DNA from: Novacetimonas maltaceti
GTDB taxonomy: Bacteria; Pseudomonadota; Alphaproteobacteria; Acetobacterales; Acetobacteraceae
Direction: 5' to 3'
Assembly: GCF_002906255.1 (NCBI RefSeq)
Contig: NZ_POTC01000023.1
Span: 1-48,642 of the forward strand
Length of the DNA stretch: 48,642 bases
The notes below the pieces were generated by a model, which was not told where the DNA came from, made no database searches, and saw nothing but the letters and a program-made list of their open reading frames with translations. Position numbers and translations under genes: made by a program. This document shows positions 27,780 through 35,548 of the stretch, one piece after another (position 1 is the first letter of the stretch; each line of letters begins with the position of its first letter).

Positions 27780-28175
27780 CTATCGCGAACCCCGACCGCC
27801 GAGTTCCGCCTCGATCGTGGCCTCGAGTTCCTCTGCCGTCATGCCTGCCGTGTGGCGGGCTTCCTCCTCGGCGGAGACATCCTGCAGGCCGAAGATGTTC
27901 TGTTCCGTCGGGATCAGGTCCACGACCTCCTCATCGGCGGGCTCGGGCTCGGGCGCGCGGGCCAGCGAACGCAGCAGGTCGCTCTTGACCTGGTCCAGAC
28001 TGATCGTCTGGTCCGCAATCTCACGCAGGGCGACGACGGGATTCTTGTCGTTGTCGCGATCGATCGTCAGTTCTTCGCCGCGCGACAGGGCGCGGGCGCG
28101 TTGGGCCGCCAGCAGCACCAGTTCAAAACGGTTGGGAACCCGCTCAACGCAGTCCTCGACAGTGACGCGTGCCAT
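27780..28175 (-). CDS. rpoZ: DNA-directed RNA polymerase omega subunit
   Basis: Omega binds the beta-prime subunit, helps polymerase assembly and forms part of the ppGpp site. The 131-residue protein starts [27 protein letters not shown] and contains [11 protein letters not shown], the conserved core. About 60 extra residues of acidic C-terminal tail ([16 protein letters not shown]) follow, as often in alphaproteobacteria. The start at 28175 gives the canonical N-terminus. It is the first gene of the rpoZ-rsh-acpS-lepB-rnc-era run, with a candidate promoter just upstream. Confidence 0.95.
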   Translation of the reverse strand: MARVTVEDCVERVPNRFELVLLAAQRARALSRGEELTIDRDNDKNPVVALREIADQTISLDQVKSDLLRSLARAPEPEPADEEVVDLIPTEQNIFGLQDVSAEEEARHTAGMTAEELEATIEAELGGRGSR

Positions 28176-28225
28176 CAGGCCAGACTCCGGTTTCTCTATG
28201 GAACAATATATCGGTGGAACAAGAT

Positions 28226-28254
28226 GGAATACTCCCCCCCGTCCCACAACGCAA
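28226..28254 (-). promoter_or_regulatory. Candidate sigma-70 promoter of rpoZ-rsh
   Basis: On the minus strand TTGCGT (28249-28254), a 17-nt spacer, then TATTCC (28226-28231), about 50 bp before the rpoZ start. Four of six matches in each box at ideal spacing; sequence pattern only. Confidence 0.4.
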
Positions 28255-28270
28255 GCACGCTGTTACGCCT

Positions 28271-28810
28271 TCAGCCCGGCAGGCGGGTGACCTGCTGGTC
28301 CGCCACGCGGGCCAGCAGGGTGTCGATCCCCTCCCCGCTGACGGGATCGCGCCAGTCGGGCGCGACATCGCGCAGCGGCAGCAGGACGAAGGCCCGCGCG
28401 CATGCACGCGGGTGCGGCACGATGGGATCGGGGGCCGCGCGCACAAGCCCGCCCATCGCGATGATGTCGAGGTCAAGCGGGCGCGCGGCGTTGGCGACAG
28501 TGCGCACCCGGCCGGCCCGCGCCTCGATCTCCTGCAGGGCAGACAGGAGGGCTTCGGGTGTGATATTGCCACTCAGTCGCACCATCCCGTTGACATAAGG
28601 GGGCTGCCCCGACGGCGGGATTGGCGCGCTTTCATACCAGCAGGAGACCGCCTCCACCCGAATTGTGTCAATGTGCCCTATTTCCGCCACAGCCCAGTGG
28701 CATGTCTGCAATGGCCCTTCCCCTGTGTGGCGGGGCAGGTTCGCCCCGACCGCCACAAGGATGCCTGCTGAATGCCCGCCGGAACCCGGCACCATATCGT
28801 GCGTATCCAT
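28271..28810 (-). CDS. folK: 2-amino-4-hydroxy-6-hydroxymethyldihydropteridine diphosphokinase
   Basis: HPPK transfers pyrophosphate from ATP to the pterin precursor in folate synthesis. The 179-residue protein has VAVGANLP, YESAPI, PYVNGMVRL and the signature RPLDLDIIAMG followed by PHPRACARAFVLLPL, all in order. The usual length is about 160; the extra residues are at the N-terminus. No Shine-Dalgarno sequence is obvious before the ATG at 28810; 28795 is an alternative. It lies 95 bp upstream of rpoZ and may share transcription with it. Confidence 0.94.
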   Translation of the reverse strand: MDTHDMVPGSGGHSAGILVAVGANLPRHTGEGPLQTCHWAVAEIGHIDTIRVEAVSCWYESAPIPPSGQPPYVNGMVRLSGNITPEALLSALQEIEARAGRVRTVANAARPLDLDIIAMGGLVRAAPDPIVPHPRACARAFVLLPLRDVAPDWRDPVSGEGIDTLLARVADQQVTRLPG

Positions 28811-28822
28811 GCCATGAACAAT

Positions 28823-28844
28823 AACATGACTGGAACATGACTGG
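28823..28844. repeat. Perfect tandem 11-bp repeat in the folK/NYN divergent region
   Basis: AACATGACTGG occurs twice in direct contact, 13 bp upstream of the folK start and 168 bp before the divergent NYN gene. It could be a paired binding site for a regulator, or a simple duplication. Nothing else clear is seen in 28811-29011. Confidence 0.6.
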
Positions 28845-29011
28845 GTGATTTGTTATCTCAAACTTTAAGACTACATCGGTATGGACAATGTCATGCCGGG
28901 CGCCAACCACCCCGGCATTCTCCTGATGACGGACGGACCACGACCACCACCATTGGAATTTCATATCGTCATCCGGGCATACCAAGCTACCTCTTTCAGG
29001 GACACCTACTA

Positions 29012-29623
29012 ATGTTCTTTCAGCCTCAGGAACGGCTTTGTCTTTTTATTGATGGAACCAGCCTGTATTCAGCGTCGCGCAACCTCGGTTTTGAGGTCGA
29101 CTATCGTAAGCTGCTGTCATTTTTCCGTTCCAAGTCGAACGTACTGCGCGCCTATTACTATTCCGCAGTGCTGGAGACGGAAGAATATTCCCCGCTCAAG
29201 CCACTGACGGACTGGCTTGTCTATAACGGCTATTTCCTCGTGACGAAGACGGCGCGCGAATATACCGACCATACGGGCCGCCGCCGCGTGAAGGGCAACA
29301 TGGACATCGAACTTGCGGTGGACATGCTGGAGATGGCGCCAAAGATCGACCATGCCGTGCTGTTCAGCGGGGATGCGGATTTCCGCCGCCTGCTGGAGGC
29401 GGTGCAGCGCCAGGGCGTGCGCACGACGGTCATCGCGTCCATCAAGACCACGCCGCCGCTGATCGGCGATGAACTGCGCCGGCAGGCGGACCAGTTCATC
29501 GAACTTGCCGACATCGCGTCGCATTTTACCCGTCGGCAGATCGAAAATCGCGCCAACCGGTCCAACCCGGCGCCCCCGGTCCGCCATCCGGCCGACCATC
29601 TGAGCGACCTGCCGGAAGAATGA
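29012..29623 (+). CDS. NYN domain ribonuclease-like protein (LabA/DUF88 family)
   Basis: NYN domains are PIN-like metal-dependent ribonucleases. The 203-residue protein has the first acidic site at FIDGTSLY (Asp14), the middle KGNMDIELAVDM (acidic cluster), and VLFSGDADFRRLLEAVQRQGVRTTVIA. Those are the acidic residues and the SGDADF motif typical of LabA/DUF88 proteins. A hydrophilic Asn/Arg/Pro-rich tail (about 170-203) follows. The ATG at 29012 is preferred because upstream in-frame sequence is not coding-like. It is monocistronic, divergent from folK and convergent with mqo. The RNA substrate is unknown. Confidence 0.88.
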   Translation: MFFQPQERLCLFIDGTSLYSASRNLGFEVDYRKLLSFFRSKSNVLRAYYYSAVLETEEYSPLKPLTDWLVYNGYFLVTKTAREYTDHTGRRRVKGNMDIELAVDMLEMAPKIDHAVLFSGDADFRRLLEAVQRQGVRTTVIASIKTTPPLIGDELRRQADQFIELADIASHFTRRQIENRANRSNPAPPVRHPADHLSDLPEE

Positions 29624-29658
29624 CGGCCATTTCACAAGACTATATTAAGAAAAATTAA

Positions 29659-29731
29659 GGTTTCATTGTGTCGCCTTTTTTAAAAGGCGACGTTTTCTGA
29701 AGCTTTTTACAAAGCTTCACCACAAAATTCC
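29659..29731 (-). repeat. Two-hairpin intergenic repeat, copy A (inverted orientation)
   Basis: Hairpin TCGCCTTTT/AAAAGGCGA (29671-29690, 2-nt loop), an 8-nt spacer, then hairpin GAAGCTTT/AAAGCTTC (29699-29718, 4-nt loop). The outer closing stem is degenerate (about 29659-29671 with 29719-29731). It is the reverse-complement arrangement of copies B and C. It sits between convergent genes (NYN stop 29623, mqo stop 29814) and may serve as a bidirectional transcript 3'-end structure. Confidence 0.75.
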
Positions 29732-29813
29732 GAATGATTTCCTTTCATGTGCGGCCGTCCCCTGTGCCCTTCCCCCTGGGGGACAGGCACAGACAACTGC
29801 GCCACACGTGAAA

Positions 29814-31307
29814 TCAGCCTTCGAGTTGGAGTGTCTGGCGCGTCCAGTCGCGGGTGCGCGCGCACAGCGCGGCATCATCGGACAGGCGCTTGCCATAGGA
29901 CGGGATCATCTTGCGCAGGCGGTCTTCCCACTGCGGCAGGCGGTCGGCAAAGCAGCGCTGGATGACCGACAGCATGATCGGCGCGGCCGTGGACGCCCCC
30001 GGCGATGCGCCCAGCAGGCCCGCGATCGTGCCGTTCGCCCCGGTCACCACCTCGGTCCCGAACTGCAGCACGCCGCCCTTGACCGGATCCTTCTTGATGA
30101 CCTGCACGCGCTGTCCCGCAGTAATCAGTTCCCAGTCGCTGCTGCGCGCGCCGGGCACGAAATCACGCAGGGCCTTCATGCGGTCCTCGCTCGACTGCAT
30201 GACCTGCTGGATCAGGTATTTCGTCAGCGGCATGTTGTCACGCGCCACCGCCAGCATCGCGCCGATATTGTCCATGCGGATCGAACGCGGCAGGTCCAGC
30301 CATGACCCCTGCTTGAGGAACTTGGTGGAGAAGCCCGCATACGGGCCGAACAGCAGCCCCTCCTTCCCGTCGATCACGCGGGTATCAAGGTGCGGCACCG
30401 ACATCGGCGGTGCGCCCACCGAGGCCTTGCCATAGACCTTGGCATGGTGGCGGGCGACGATTTCGGGGTTGGTGCAGCGCAGGAACTGCCCGCTGACGGG
30501 GAAGCCGCCAATGCCGCGCGCCTCCGGGATGCCGCTTTTCTGCAGCAGCGGTAGCGCACCGCCACCCGCGCCGACAAACACGAACCTGGCCGCGACATCG
30601 CGCGATGCGCCGTCGTGCATGCCCTGCACGGACACGGTCCACCCCGACCCGGACTGCCGCAGGCCCGTCACCTCATGCGCGAGGTTGAGGTCGAAGCCCG
30701 GCCCACCGGTCAGGATATCGACCAGGCGATGCGTCAGCGCGCCGAAATTGACGTCCGTGCCCGCCGGGTGGTGCGTGGCCGCCAGCGGCGTGCCGCCCGT
30801 GCGCCCGTCCATCACCAGCGGCATCCACTGCGCCAGTTGCGCCGTATCGGTGGAGTAGGACATTCCCGCGAACAGCGGATGGTCCTTCAGCGCGTTGTAG
30901 CGGCGCTGGAGGAAATCGACATTCTCCGGCCCCCACACGAAACTCATGTGCGCGATGGGGTTGAGGAAGTCGCGCGGCGAGGCGATCAGGCCGCTTTCGG
31001 TCAGGTAGGACCAGAACTGGCGCGAAACCTGAAAGGCCTCGTTGACGTTGACGGCCTTGGAAATATCGATCTCGCCCCCCGCGCCCATGGGGGTGTAGTT
31101 GAGTTCACACAGCGCGGAATGGCCGGTGCCGGCATTGTTCCATCCGTTGGAGCTTTCCAGCGCAACGTCGTCAAGGCGCCCGAACAGCGCGATCGACAGG
31201 TTGGGTTCGAGTTGCTTGAGCATCACGCCGAGCGTTGCGCTCATGATACCGCCGCCGACAAGGACGACATCATAGGTGGAATCGGCAGTAGTAGGCTGAG
31301 AGGTCAT
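29814..31307 (-). CDS. mqo: Malate:quinone oxidoreductase
   Basis: Membrane-associated FAD enzyme that oxidises malate to oxaloacetate and reduces quinone, replacing or complementing NAD-malate dehydrogenase in the TCA cycle of acetic acid bacteria. With the start at 31307 the protein has 497 residues. It has the FAD motif VLVGGGIMSATLG, WNNAGTGHSALCELNYTP, IAHMSFVWG, VFVGAGGGALPLLQKSGIPE and FGPYAGFSTKFLK, all characteristic of Mqo. A GGAG lies about 7 nt before the start; the in-frame GTG/ATG region to 31343 is less likely. It lies downstream of the acyltransferase gene on the same strand, with a 346-bp gap. Confidence 0.95.
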   Translation of the reverse strand: MTSQPTTADSTYDVVLVGGGIMSATLGVMLKQLEPNLSIALFGRLDDVALESSNGWNNAGTGHSALCELNYTPMGAGGEIDISKAVNVNEAFQVSRQFWSYLTESGLIASPRDFLNPIAHMSFVWGPENVDFLQRRYNALKDHPLFAGMSYSTDTAQLAQWMPLVMDGRTGGTPLAATHHPAGTDVNFGALTHRLVDILTGGPGFDLNLAHEVTGLRQSGSGWTVSVQGMHDGASRDVAARFVFVGAGGGALPLLQKSGIPEARGIGGFPVSGQFLRCTNPEIVARHHAKVYGKASVGAPPMSVPHLDTRVIDGKEGLLFGPYAGFSTKFLKQGSWLDLPRSIRMDNIGAMLAVARDNMPLTKYLIQQVMQSSEDRMKALRDFVPGARSSDWELITAGQRVQVIKKDPVKGGVLQFGTEVVTGANGTIAGLLGASPGASTAAPIMLSVIQRCFADRLPQWEDRLRKMIPSYGKRLSDDAALCARTRDWTRQTLQLEG

Positions 31308-31653
31308 GATATTCTCCGCTTCGGCGTCGGGCAGTGGCGTCATGGCTGCAATCGTGCGCTCCGGGCAGCCTGCCGGTGGCGCGGGACCGCGGCACGGGGG
31401 GCACCCCCGGCAGCCAAGCCACGCCGGATTTCATGTTCCCGCGTCCCGCCATGTCCGGCGCGCGGAAAATACCGTCCGCCCCACCCGGGCCGTGCGCGCG
31501 TCCGCCCCGCGACGGGACGGTACAGACGCACAGGGCACGGACAGGCCTGACAGCGACAGTCATTCCTCATGCCATCGGCAGGGCCATTGTGGCGCATCAT
31601 CTTTGTGAGAGGGAAAAGGATCGCGGCGCATATCTGCATTCCATGGACTGCAT
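31308..31653. other. Intergenic region upstream of mqo
   Basis: A 346-bp gap with no convincing gene; the small ORFs crossing it have no family resemblance. It holds the mqo Shine-Dalgarno sequence, GC-rich inverted segments near 31390-31425, and a 14-bp sequence (31592-31605) repeated exactly upstream of the next gene. I could not pick a clear -10/-35 pair for mqo. Confidence 0.6.
31592..31605 (-). promoter_or_regulatory. 14-bp shared upstream motif, copy 1
   Basis: On the minus strand CAAAGATGATGCGC, 285 bp before mqo. The identical 14-mer in the same orientation occurs at 32696-32709, upstream of the acyltransferase gene. Confidence 0.4.
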
Positions 31654-32628
31654 TCATGCACCGTCCGCGCCGGGGCGCGCAATGCGGTATCCCTTGCGCA
31701 CCATCGCCACGGCCACCATGCACGACAGCAGGCGCGTGGACAGGGAATCCGCCCTGCTGGTCAGGACCACGGGCACGCGCGCGCCGATCACGATGCCCGC
31801 CGCCTGCGCGCCGCCAAGGAAGGTCATCTGCTTGGCAAGGATATTGCCCGATTCAAGGTCCGGCACGATCAGGATGTCGGCCTGCCCGCCAATGGGCGAG
31901 CGCACGCCCTTGCAGCGCGCGGCCTCCGCGCTGAGGGCGTTGTCGAGCGCAAGCGGCCCGTCGACGATGCCGCCGGTGATCTGCCCCCTGTCCGCCATCT
32001 TGCAGATGATGGCCGCATCCAGCGTGGACTGCAGGCCGGGATTGACCGTCTCCACCGCCGAGAGCAGCGCCACGCGCGGACATGCGATGCCCAGCATGTG
32101 CGCAAGGTCGATGGCGTTGCGCACGATGTCACGCCGCACGTCGAGGTCCGGCGCGATGTTGACCGCCCCGTCACTGACCAGCAGCGGCCGCCCCACCCCC
32201 GGCAGGTCGAGGATGTAGACATGGCTCATCCACCGTTCGGTGCGCAGGCCGCTGTCATGGTGGCCGATTTCATGCAGGTAGACCCGCGAATGCAGCGCGC
32301 CCTTCATCAGGATCGCGACCTCGCCCTCACGGGCCATGCGCACGCCGCACTGCGCGGCCTGCGCGTCATCGGCAACGTCCACAAGGCGGCAGCCCGAAAT
32401 GTCGAGCGCCCCTTCCTCCGCAATGGCGCGAATCCGCGCGACCGGCCCGATCAGCACCGGCCGCGCAAGATTGCGCCGCCGCAGTTCGCACGCCGCGCGC
32501 AGGGCGATGGCGCTGCAGGGATAGACGATGCCCACCGGCATCGGGGCGACATCGCGCAGGGTCGCGGCAAGGCTGTCGAAGAAAGGCAGGGCAGGCACGG
32601 GGGCAGGCGTCGGGGCGGACGTCGTCAT
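31654..32628 (-). CDS. Phosphate acyltransferase (PTA/PTB family)
   Basis: The family exchanges acyl groups between CoA and phosphate (phosphate acetyl- or butyryltransferase). The 324-residue protein shows the fold's typical segments: VGIVYPCSAIALRAACELRR and PVLIGPVARI near the start, LMKGALHSRVYLHEI in the middle, SDGAVNIAPDL, and the C-terminal QADILIVPDLESGNILAKQMTFLGGAQAAGIVIGARVPVVLTSRAD. It has the length of Ptb or the short Pta, not the long multidomain Pta. No acetate or butyrate kinase lies next to it. I prefer ATG 32628 (GGAAAAATCC before it) to GTG 32652. Substrate chain length cannot be read from sequence. Confidence 0.88.
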   Translation of the reverse strand: MTTSAPTPAPVPALPFFDSLAATLRDVAPMPVGIVYPCSAIALRAACELRRRNLARPVLIGPVARIRAIAEEGALDISGCRLVDVADDAQAAQCGVRMAREGEVAILMKGALHSRVYLHEIGHHDSGLRTERWMSHVYILDLPGVGRPLLVSDGAVNIAPDLDVRRDIVRNAIDLAHMLGIACPRVALLSAVETVNPGLQSTLDAAIICKMADRGQITGGIVDGPLALDNALSAEAARCKGVRSPIGGQADILIVPDLESGNILAKQMTFLGGAQAAGIVIGARVPVVLTSRADSLSTRLLSCMVAVAMVRKGYRIARPGADGA

Positions 32629-32695
32629 GGATTTTTCCAGCAAGGCGGACACTTAACGGCTCTGCCCTTCCTTGCCACAGACACGGGGGGGTCTT

Positions 32696-32709
32696 GCGCA
32701 TCATCTTTG
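32696..32709 (-). promoter_or_regulatory. 14-bp shared upstream motif, copy 2
   Basis: Exact second copy of CAAAGATGATGCGC on the minus strand, about 68 bp before the acyltransferase start and therefore promoter-proximal. Confidence 0.4.
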
Positions 32710-32762
32710 CGCGACCGCGCGGCCCCGCCTCCCATCGCCCGCGTGACATCCCCGCCCCCATT

Positions 32763-32776
32763 GGGCAAGCTTGCCC
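32763..32776. promoter_or_regulatory. 14-bp perfect palindrome between divergent genes
   Basis: GGGCAAGCTTGCCC, about 60 bp before the plus-strand oxidoreductase and 135 bp before the divergent acyltransferase. It is a plausible dimeric operator; no promoter boxes are clear around it. Confidence 0.35.
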
Positions 32777-32835
32777 CGATCATGCCCACATGACGGGCCT
32801 TCATTCGCTGGATGAACAAGACAGGAGTTTTACCG

Positions 32836-33711
32836 ATGTCCTCCCTGATCGGCTTTATCGGCTTCGGCGCCATGGCCTGCCGCATGGGTGCCAACCTGCG
32901 CAAGGCGGGATACCGCATCGCGGCCTATACCCCGTCGGGCAAGGGCGGCGATGGCGACGTGCCGTTCCTGCCCACGCCCCGCGCGCTGGCGCAGGAAGCG
33001 GACATCGTCATCGCCTGCGTCCCCGATGACGAGGCGCTGGAGCAGTCCATGTCCGGCCCTGACGGCGCGCTTGCGGGCATGAAGGCGGGCGGCCTGCTGA
33101 TCAATACCAGTTCGGTCGCGCCCGAAACCTCCACAGCCCTGGCGGCGCAGGGGGCGGCGATCGGGGTCACGGTGCTTGACGCGCCGGTGGCGGGCAGCAC
33201 TCCGGAGGCCGAATCCGCCAACCTCGTCGTGCTGGTGGGCGGTCATGCCGCAGATGTCGCGCGCGCGCAGCCCATCTTCGACGCCATCGGGCGGCTGACG
33301 ATCCATGCCGGCCCATCGGGCAGCGGGTCGAAGCTGAAGCTGGTCATCAACGGCATCATGGGCGCCACGCTCGCGGTCGTGGCCGAAGGGGTCACCTATG
33401 GGCTGGCAAGCGGGCTGGAGCGCGACATGCTGTTCGATGCGCTTGACGCCGTGCCGGTCATCTCGCCGCATCACAAGCGCAAGCTCAAGGCCGCGAAGGC
33501 CGGGGATTTCAGCCCGCAGTTCCCCACGCGCCTGATGCAGAAGGACATGCGCCTGCTGATGACCGACGCCGCGCGCCAGATGGCCCCGATGCCCGCGACC
33601 GCCGCCGCCACGCAGTCGCTGAGCCTGACGCGCCGCCGTTACCCGAACGAGGATTATTCGTCCCTGTTCGCCGTCATGGAAGACATGGTCGCCAACGACG
33701 ACACGCCGTAA
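32836..33711 (+). CDS. NAD(P)-dependent beta-hydroxyacid dehydrogenase family oxidoreductase
   Basis: Related to 3-hydroxyisobutyrate, tartronate semialdehyde and 6-phosphogluconate dehydrogenases. The 291-residue protein has an N-terminal Rossmann nucleotide site IGFIGFGAMACRMGANLRKAGY, the substrate-binding segment LDAPVAGSTPEAESANLVVLVGG, and the catalytic Lys in GSGSKLKLVINGIMG. The helical C-terminus includes FPTRLMQKDMRLLM. The Rossmann loop reads GFGAMACRMG rather than the usual GLGxMGxxM. AGGAG 8-9 nt before ATG 32836 supports that start. Exact substrate unknown. It is divergent from the acyltransferase gene and ends just before repeat copy B. Confidence 0.9.
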   Translation: MSSLIGFIGFGAMACRMGANLRKAGYRIAAYTPSGKGGDGDVPFLPTPRALAQEADIVIACVPDDEALEQSMSGPDGALAGMKAGGLLINTSSVAPETSTALAAQGAAIGVTVLDAPVAGSTPEAESANLVVLVGGHAADVARAQPIFDAIGRLTIHAGPSGSGSKLKLVINGIMGATLAVVAEGVTYGLASGLERDMLFDALDAVPVISPHHKRKLKAAKAGDFSPQFPTRLMQKDMRLLMTDAARQMAPMPATAAATQSLSLTRRRYPNEDYSSLFAVMEDMVANDDTP

Positions 33712-33724
33712 TCTCTTTTTAAAA

Positions 33725-33807
33725 CCAAAAGTTTTTGGTGAAGCTTTTGTCAAAAAGCTTCAAGAAACGCCGCCTTTTTGAAAAAAGGCGGCACCCAAAA
33801 ACTTTTG
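33725..33807 (+). repeat. Three-way-junction intergenic repeat, copy B (best preserved)
   Basis: Outer stem: CAAAAGTTTTTGGTG (33726-33740) pairs with 33792-33807 with one bulged C. Inside are hairpin 1 GAAGCTTTT/AAAAGCTTC (33740-33761) and hairpin 2 GCCGCCTTTTT/AAAAAGGCGGC (33769-33792), joined by a short linker. It fills the gap between the convergent oxidoreductase (stop 33711) and synthase-like gene (stop 33817). Confidence 0.85.
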
Positions 33808-33816
33808 CTCCTTAAT

Positions 33817-34668
33817 TCAGACCCGCCCACGCGCCATCGCGGCCATGACCGCCAGCCGGTCGCCAATGCCGCGCGCGGCACCATCCTCTCCTCCACCGGC
33901 CTTCAGGTCGCGCCGCCCCAGCACGGCGGGCAGGGCGGCGGGCAGGATGGCACGCGGCAGGCGTGGGGCAAGCGTCAGGGCGCGGGCATGAAACGCCTCC
34001 CCTTCGGTGCACAGAAGGCCATGCAGCTTTCCTATCTGTTCCGGGGTGGCATACCCGTCGCGCACGCCATCGCGGCTTAGCCCCACGGTCTCAAGCGCCT
34101 CATCAGGCAGGGGACACCGCCCCGAACGCAGCACCATCCCCAGATGCCGCGCCAGCGCGCCCGCGCCATAGACCGCGCCAAGTTCCGCCACCGCATCGCA
34201 TACCGCATCGTCGCAACAGCCCAGCGCCTGGGCCATGGCACGCTGCAGCCCGCCCGCGCCCGCGCGCATGTTGTCGCGCCACGCGGGCCAGTCCGGCAGC
34301 CCGTCGAGTTCACATTCACGCGCATCGACAATGCCGCGCACACTGTCCGCCCTTACTGCGCCACGCGACAGCAGTTCGACCAGCGCGATGGCCACCGGAT
34401 GGCGCTGCGGGTCGCCACCATCGATCACGTCGCGCCACCATTGCAGCCGGATCATCCCCGCGATCGGCCCCGCCACCGACCATGAGGCAGGAGTCGAGAG
34501 CGCGCGAACGCACTCGTGATTGAAGGCGATCAGCGTCATCGCCGCCTCCCGCACGGGGGCGGGCATGAATAGCGCGCACAGGAAACGGTCCGGGTCGAAA
34601 CGCCGCGCAATCGCGCCGCATTCCGACAGGCCATCAGTGGGGTGTTGTGCATCCCGGACAGGGGTCAT
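33817..34668 (-). CDS. Squalene/phytoene synthase-family protein (NDUFAF6-like)
   Basis: The 283-residue protein has the fold's recognisable segment MTLIAFNHECVRAL followed by GMIRLQWWRDVIDGG (residues about 71-85), the arrangement of NDUFAF6-type relatives. The Asp-rich DxxxD substrate motifs of true squalene or phytoene synthases are not seen; the first helix reads FNHE and only RDVID is acidic in the second region. I therefore do not call it a prenyl-condensing enzyme; relatives are linked to respiratory complex assembly. The ATG at 34668 gives the family length; the frame remains open far upstream but that part is antisense to sodB. Divergent from sodB. Confidence 0.8.
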   Translation of the reverse strand: MTPVRDAQHPTDGLSECGAIARRFDPDRFLCALFMPAPVREAAMTLIAFNHECVRALSTPASWSVAGPIAGMIRLQWWRDVIDGGDPQRHPVAIALVELLSRGAVRADSVRGIVDARECELDGLPDWPAWRDNMRAGAGGLQRAMAQALGCCDDAVCDAVAELGAVYGAGALARHLGMVLRSGRCPLPDEALETVGLSRDGVRDGYATPEQIGKLHGLLCTEGEAFHARALTLAPRLPRAILPAALPAVLGRRDLKAGGGEDGAARGIGDRLAVMAAMARGRV

Positions 34669-34717
34669 GACGTTAGGGGTCCATGCGTTACGATGGTACC
34701 GCGCCGTGGCGCGTGAC

Positions 34718-34746
34718 TTGACGCACCCGCCGTGCGCCCATAGCTG
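34718..34746 (+). promoter_or_regulatory. Candidate sodB promoter
   Basis: TTGACG (34718-34723), a 17-nt spacer, TAGCTG (34741-34746); a strong -35 and a weak -10, about 50 bp before the sodB ATG. A GCGGT/ACCGC inverted repeat follows in the leader. Confidence 0.45.
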
Positions 34747-34797
34747 TTTAGGGGTAGCGGTGCGATACCGCCTTTTGCAATCGCCAGGAGAACGTTC

Positions 34798-35406
34798 ATG
34801 GCTTTCGAATTGCCCTCCCTTCCCTTCGCCTACAATGCGCTTGCCGCGCGTGGCATGTGCCAGGAAACGCTGGAACTGCATCATGACAAGCACCATCAGG
34901 CCTATGTGACGGCGCTGAACGGCTTTGTCGAATCCAAGCCCGAACTGCAGGGCAAGTCGCTGGAAGAAATCATCCTGGCGGTCAAGGGTGACCCGGCACA
35001 GGCCCCCGTGTTCAACAATGCGGGACAGCACTGGAACCACATCCTGTTCTGGCAGAACCTGTCGCCCAAGGGCGGCGAGATGCCCGAATCCGTGTCCAAG
35101 AAGCTGGTTGAGGATTTCGGCAGCATCGAGAAGTTCAAGGCCGACTTCAAGGCCGCCGCCGCGTCGCAGTTCGGCTCCGGCTGGGCATGGCTGGTCCTTG
35201 GCCCCGATGGCAAGCTCAAGGTGACGAAGACGGCCAATGGCTCCAACCCGCTGGCCGAAGGCCAGGGCAAGGTGCTGCTGGGCCTCGACGTGTGGGAACA
35301 CTCCTACTACCTCGACTTCCGCAACCGTCGCCCCGACTACATCGTCAACTACCTCGACAAGCTGGCGAACTACGAATTCGCCGAAGCGCAGCTCAAGGCC
35401 GCGTAA
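34798..35406 (+). CDS. sodB: Superoxide dismutase, Fe/Mn family (Fe-type)
   Basis: Cytoplasmic enzyme that dismutates superoxide, important for strictly aerobic oxidative metabolism. The 202-residue protein has all four metal ligands: His28 in LELHHDKHHQAYV, His in GQHWNHILFW, and Asp and His in DVWEHSYYLDFRNRRPDYI. Length and the start FELPSLPFAYNAL closely follow E. coli SodB, and AASQFGSGWAWL suggests the iron type. AGGAG lies 8 nt before ATG 34798. A strong terminator follows, so it is monocistronic. Confidence 0.96.
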   Translation: MAFELPSLPFAYNALAARGMCQETLELHHDKHHQAYVTALNGFVESKPELQGKSLEEIILAVKGDPAQAPVFNNAGQHWNHILFWQNLSPKGGEMPESVSKKLVEDFGSIEKFKADFKAAAASQFGSGWAWLVLGPDGKLKVTKTANGSNPLAEGQGKVLLGLDVWEHSYYLDFRNRRPDYIVNYLDKLANYEFAEAQLKAA

Positions 35407-35425
35407 GGCATCACGGCAGTCGCCG

Positions 35426-35482
35426 GGCGGCCCCACGGGCCGCCATGATGGAAACCCGGCCGTGCATGCGGCCGGGTTTTTT
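35426..35482 (+). terminator. Rho-independent terminator of sodB (two tandem hairpins)
   Basis: First hairpin GGCGGCCC/GGGCCGCC (35426-35444, 3-nt loop), then an 11-bp stem AAACCCGGCCG/CGGCCGGGTTT (35452-35479, 6-nt loop TGCATG) running into six T residues at 35477-35482. A textbook intrinsic terminator. Confidence 0.9.
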
Positions 35483-35548
35483 CGTATCCTTCCCACATGA
35501 TGCATCCCCATGGCCCAATGGCCATGGCACGCCCCGCAGGACCGCGTG

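Noticed and set aside
24957-28598. Plus-strand open frame of 1213 codons
   Set aside because: Antisense to acpS, rsh, rpoZ and folK; composition (Arg, His, Gln, Asp) is typical of shadow frames and no domain is recognisable.
31308-31653. Small genes in the mqo upstream gap
   Set aside because: Overlapping short frames on both strands lack ribosome sites and recognisable motifs.
33817-35511. 564-codon minus-strand reading of the synthase-like gene
   Set aside because: The upstream half is antisense to sodB and reads through its terminator; the family homology begins near the ATG at 34668.
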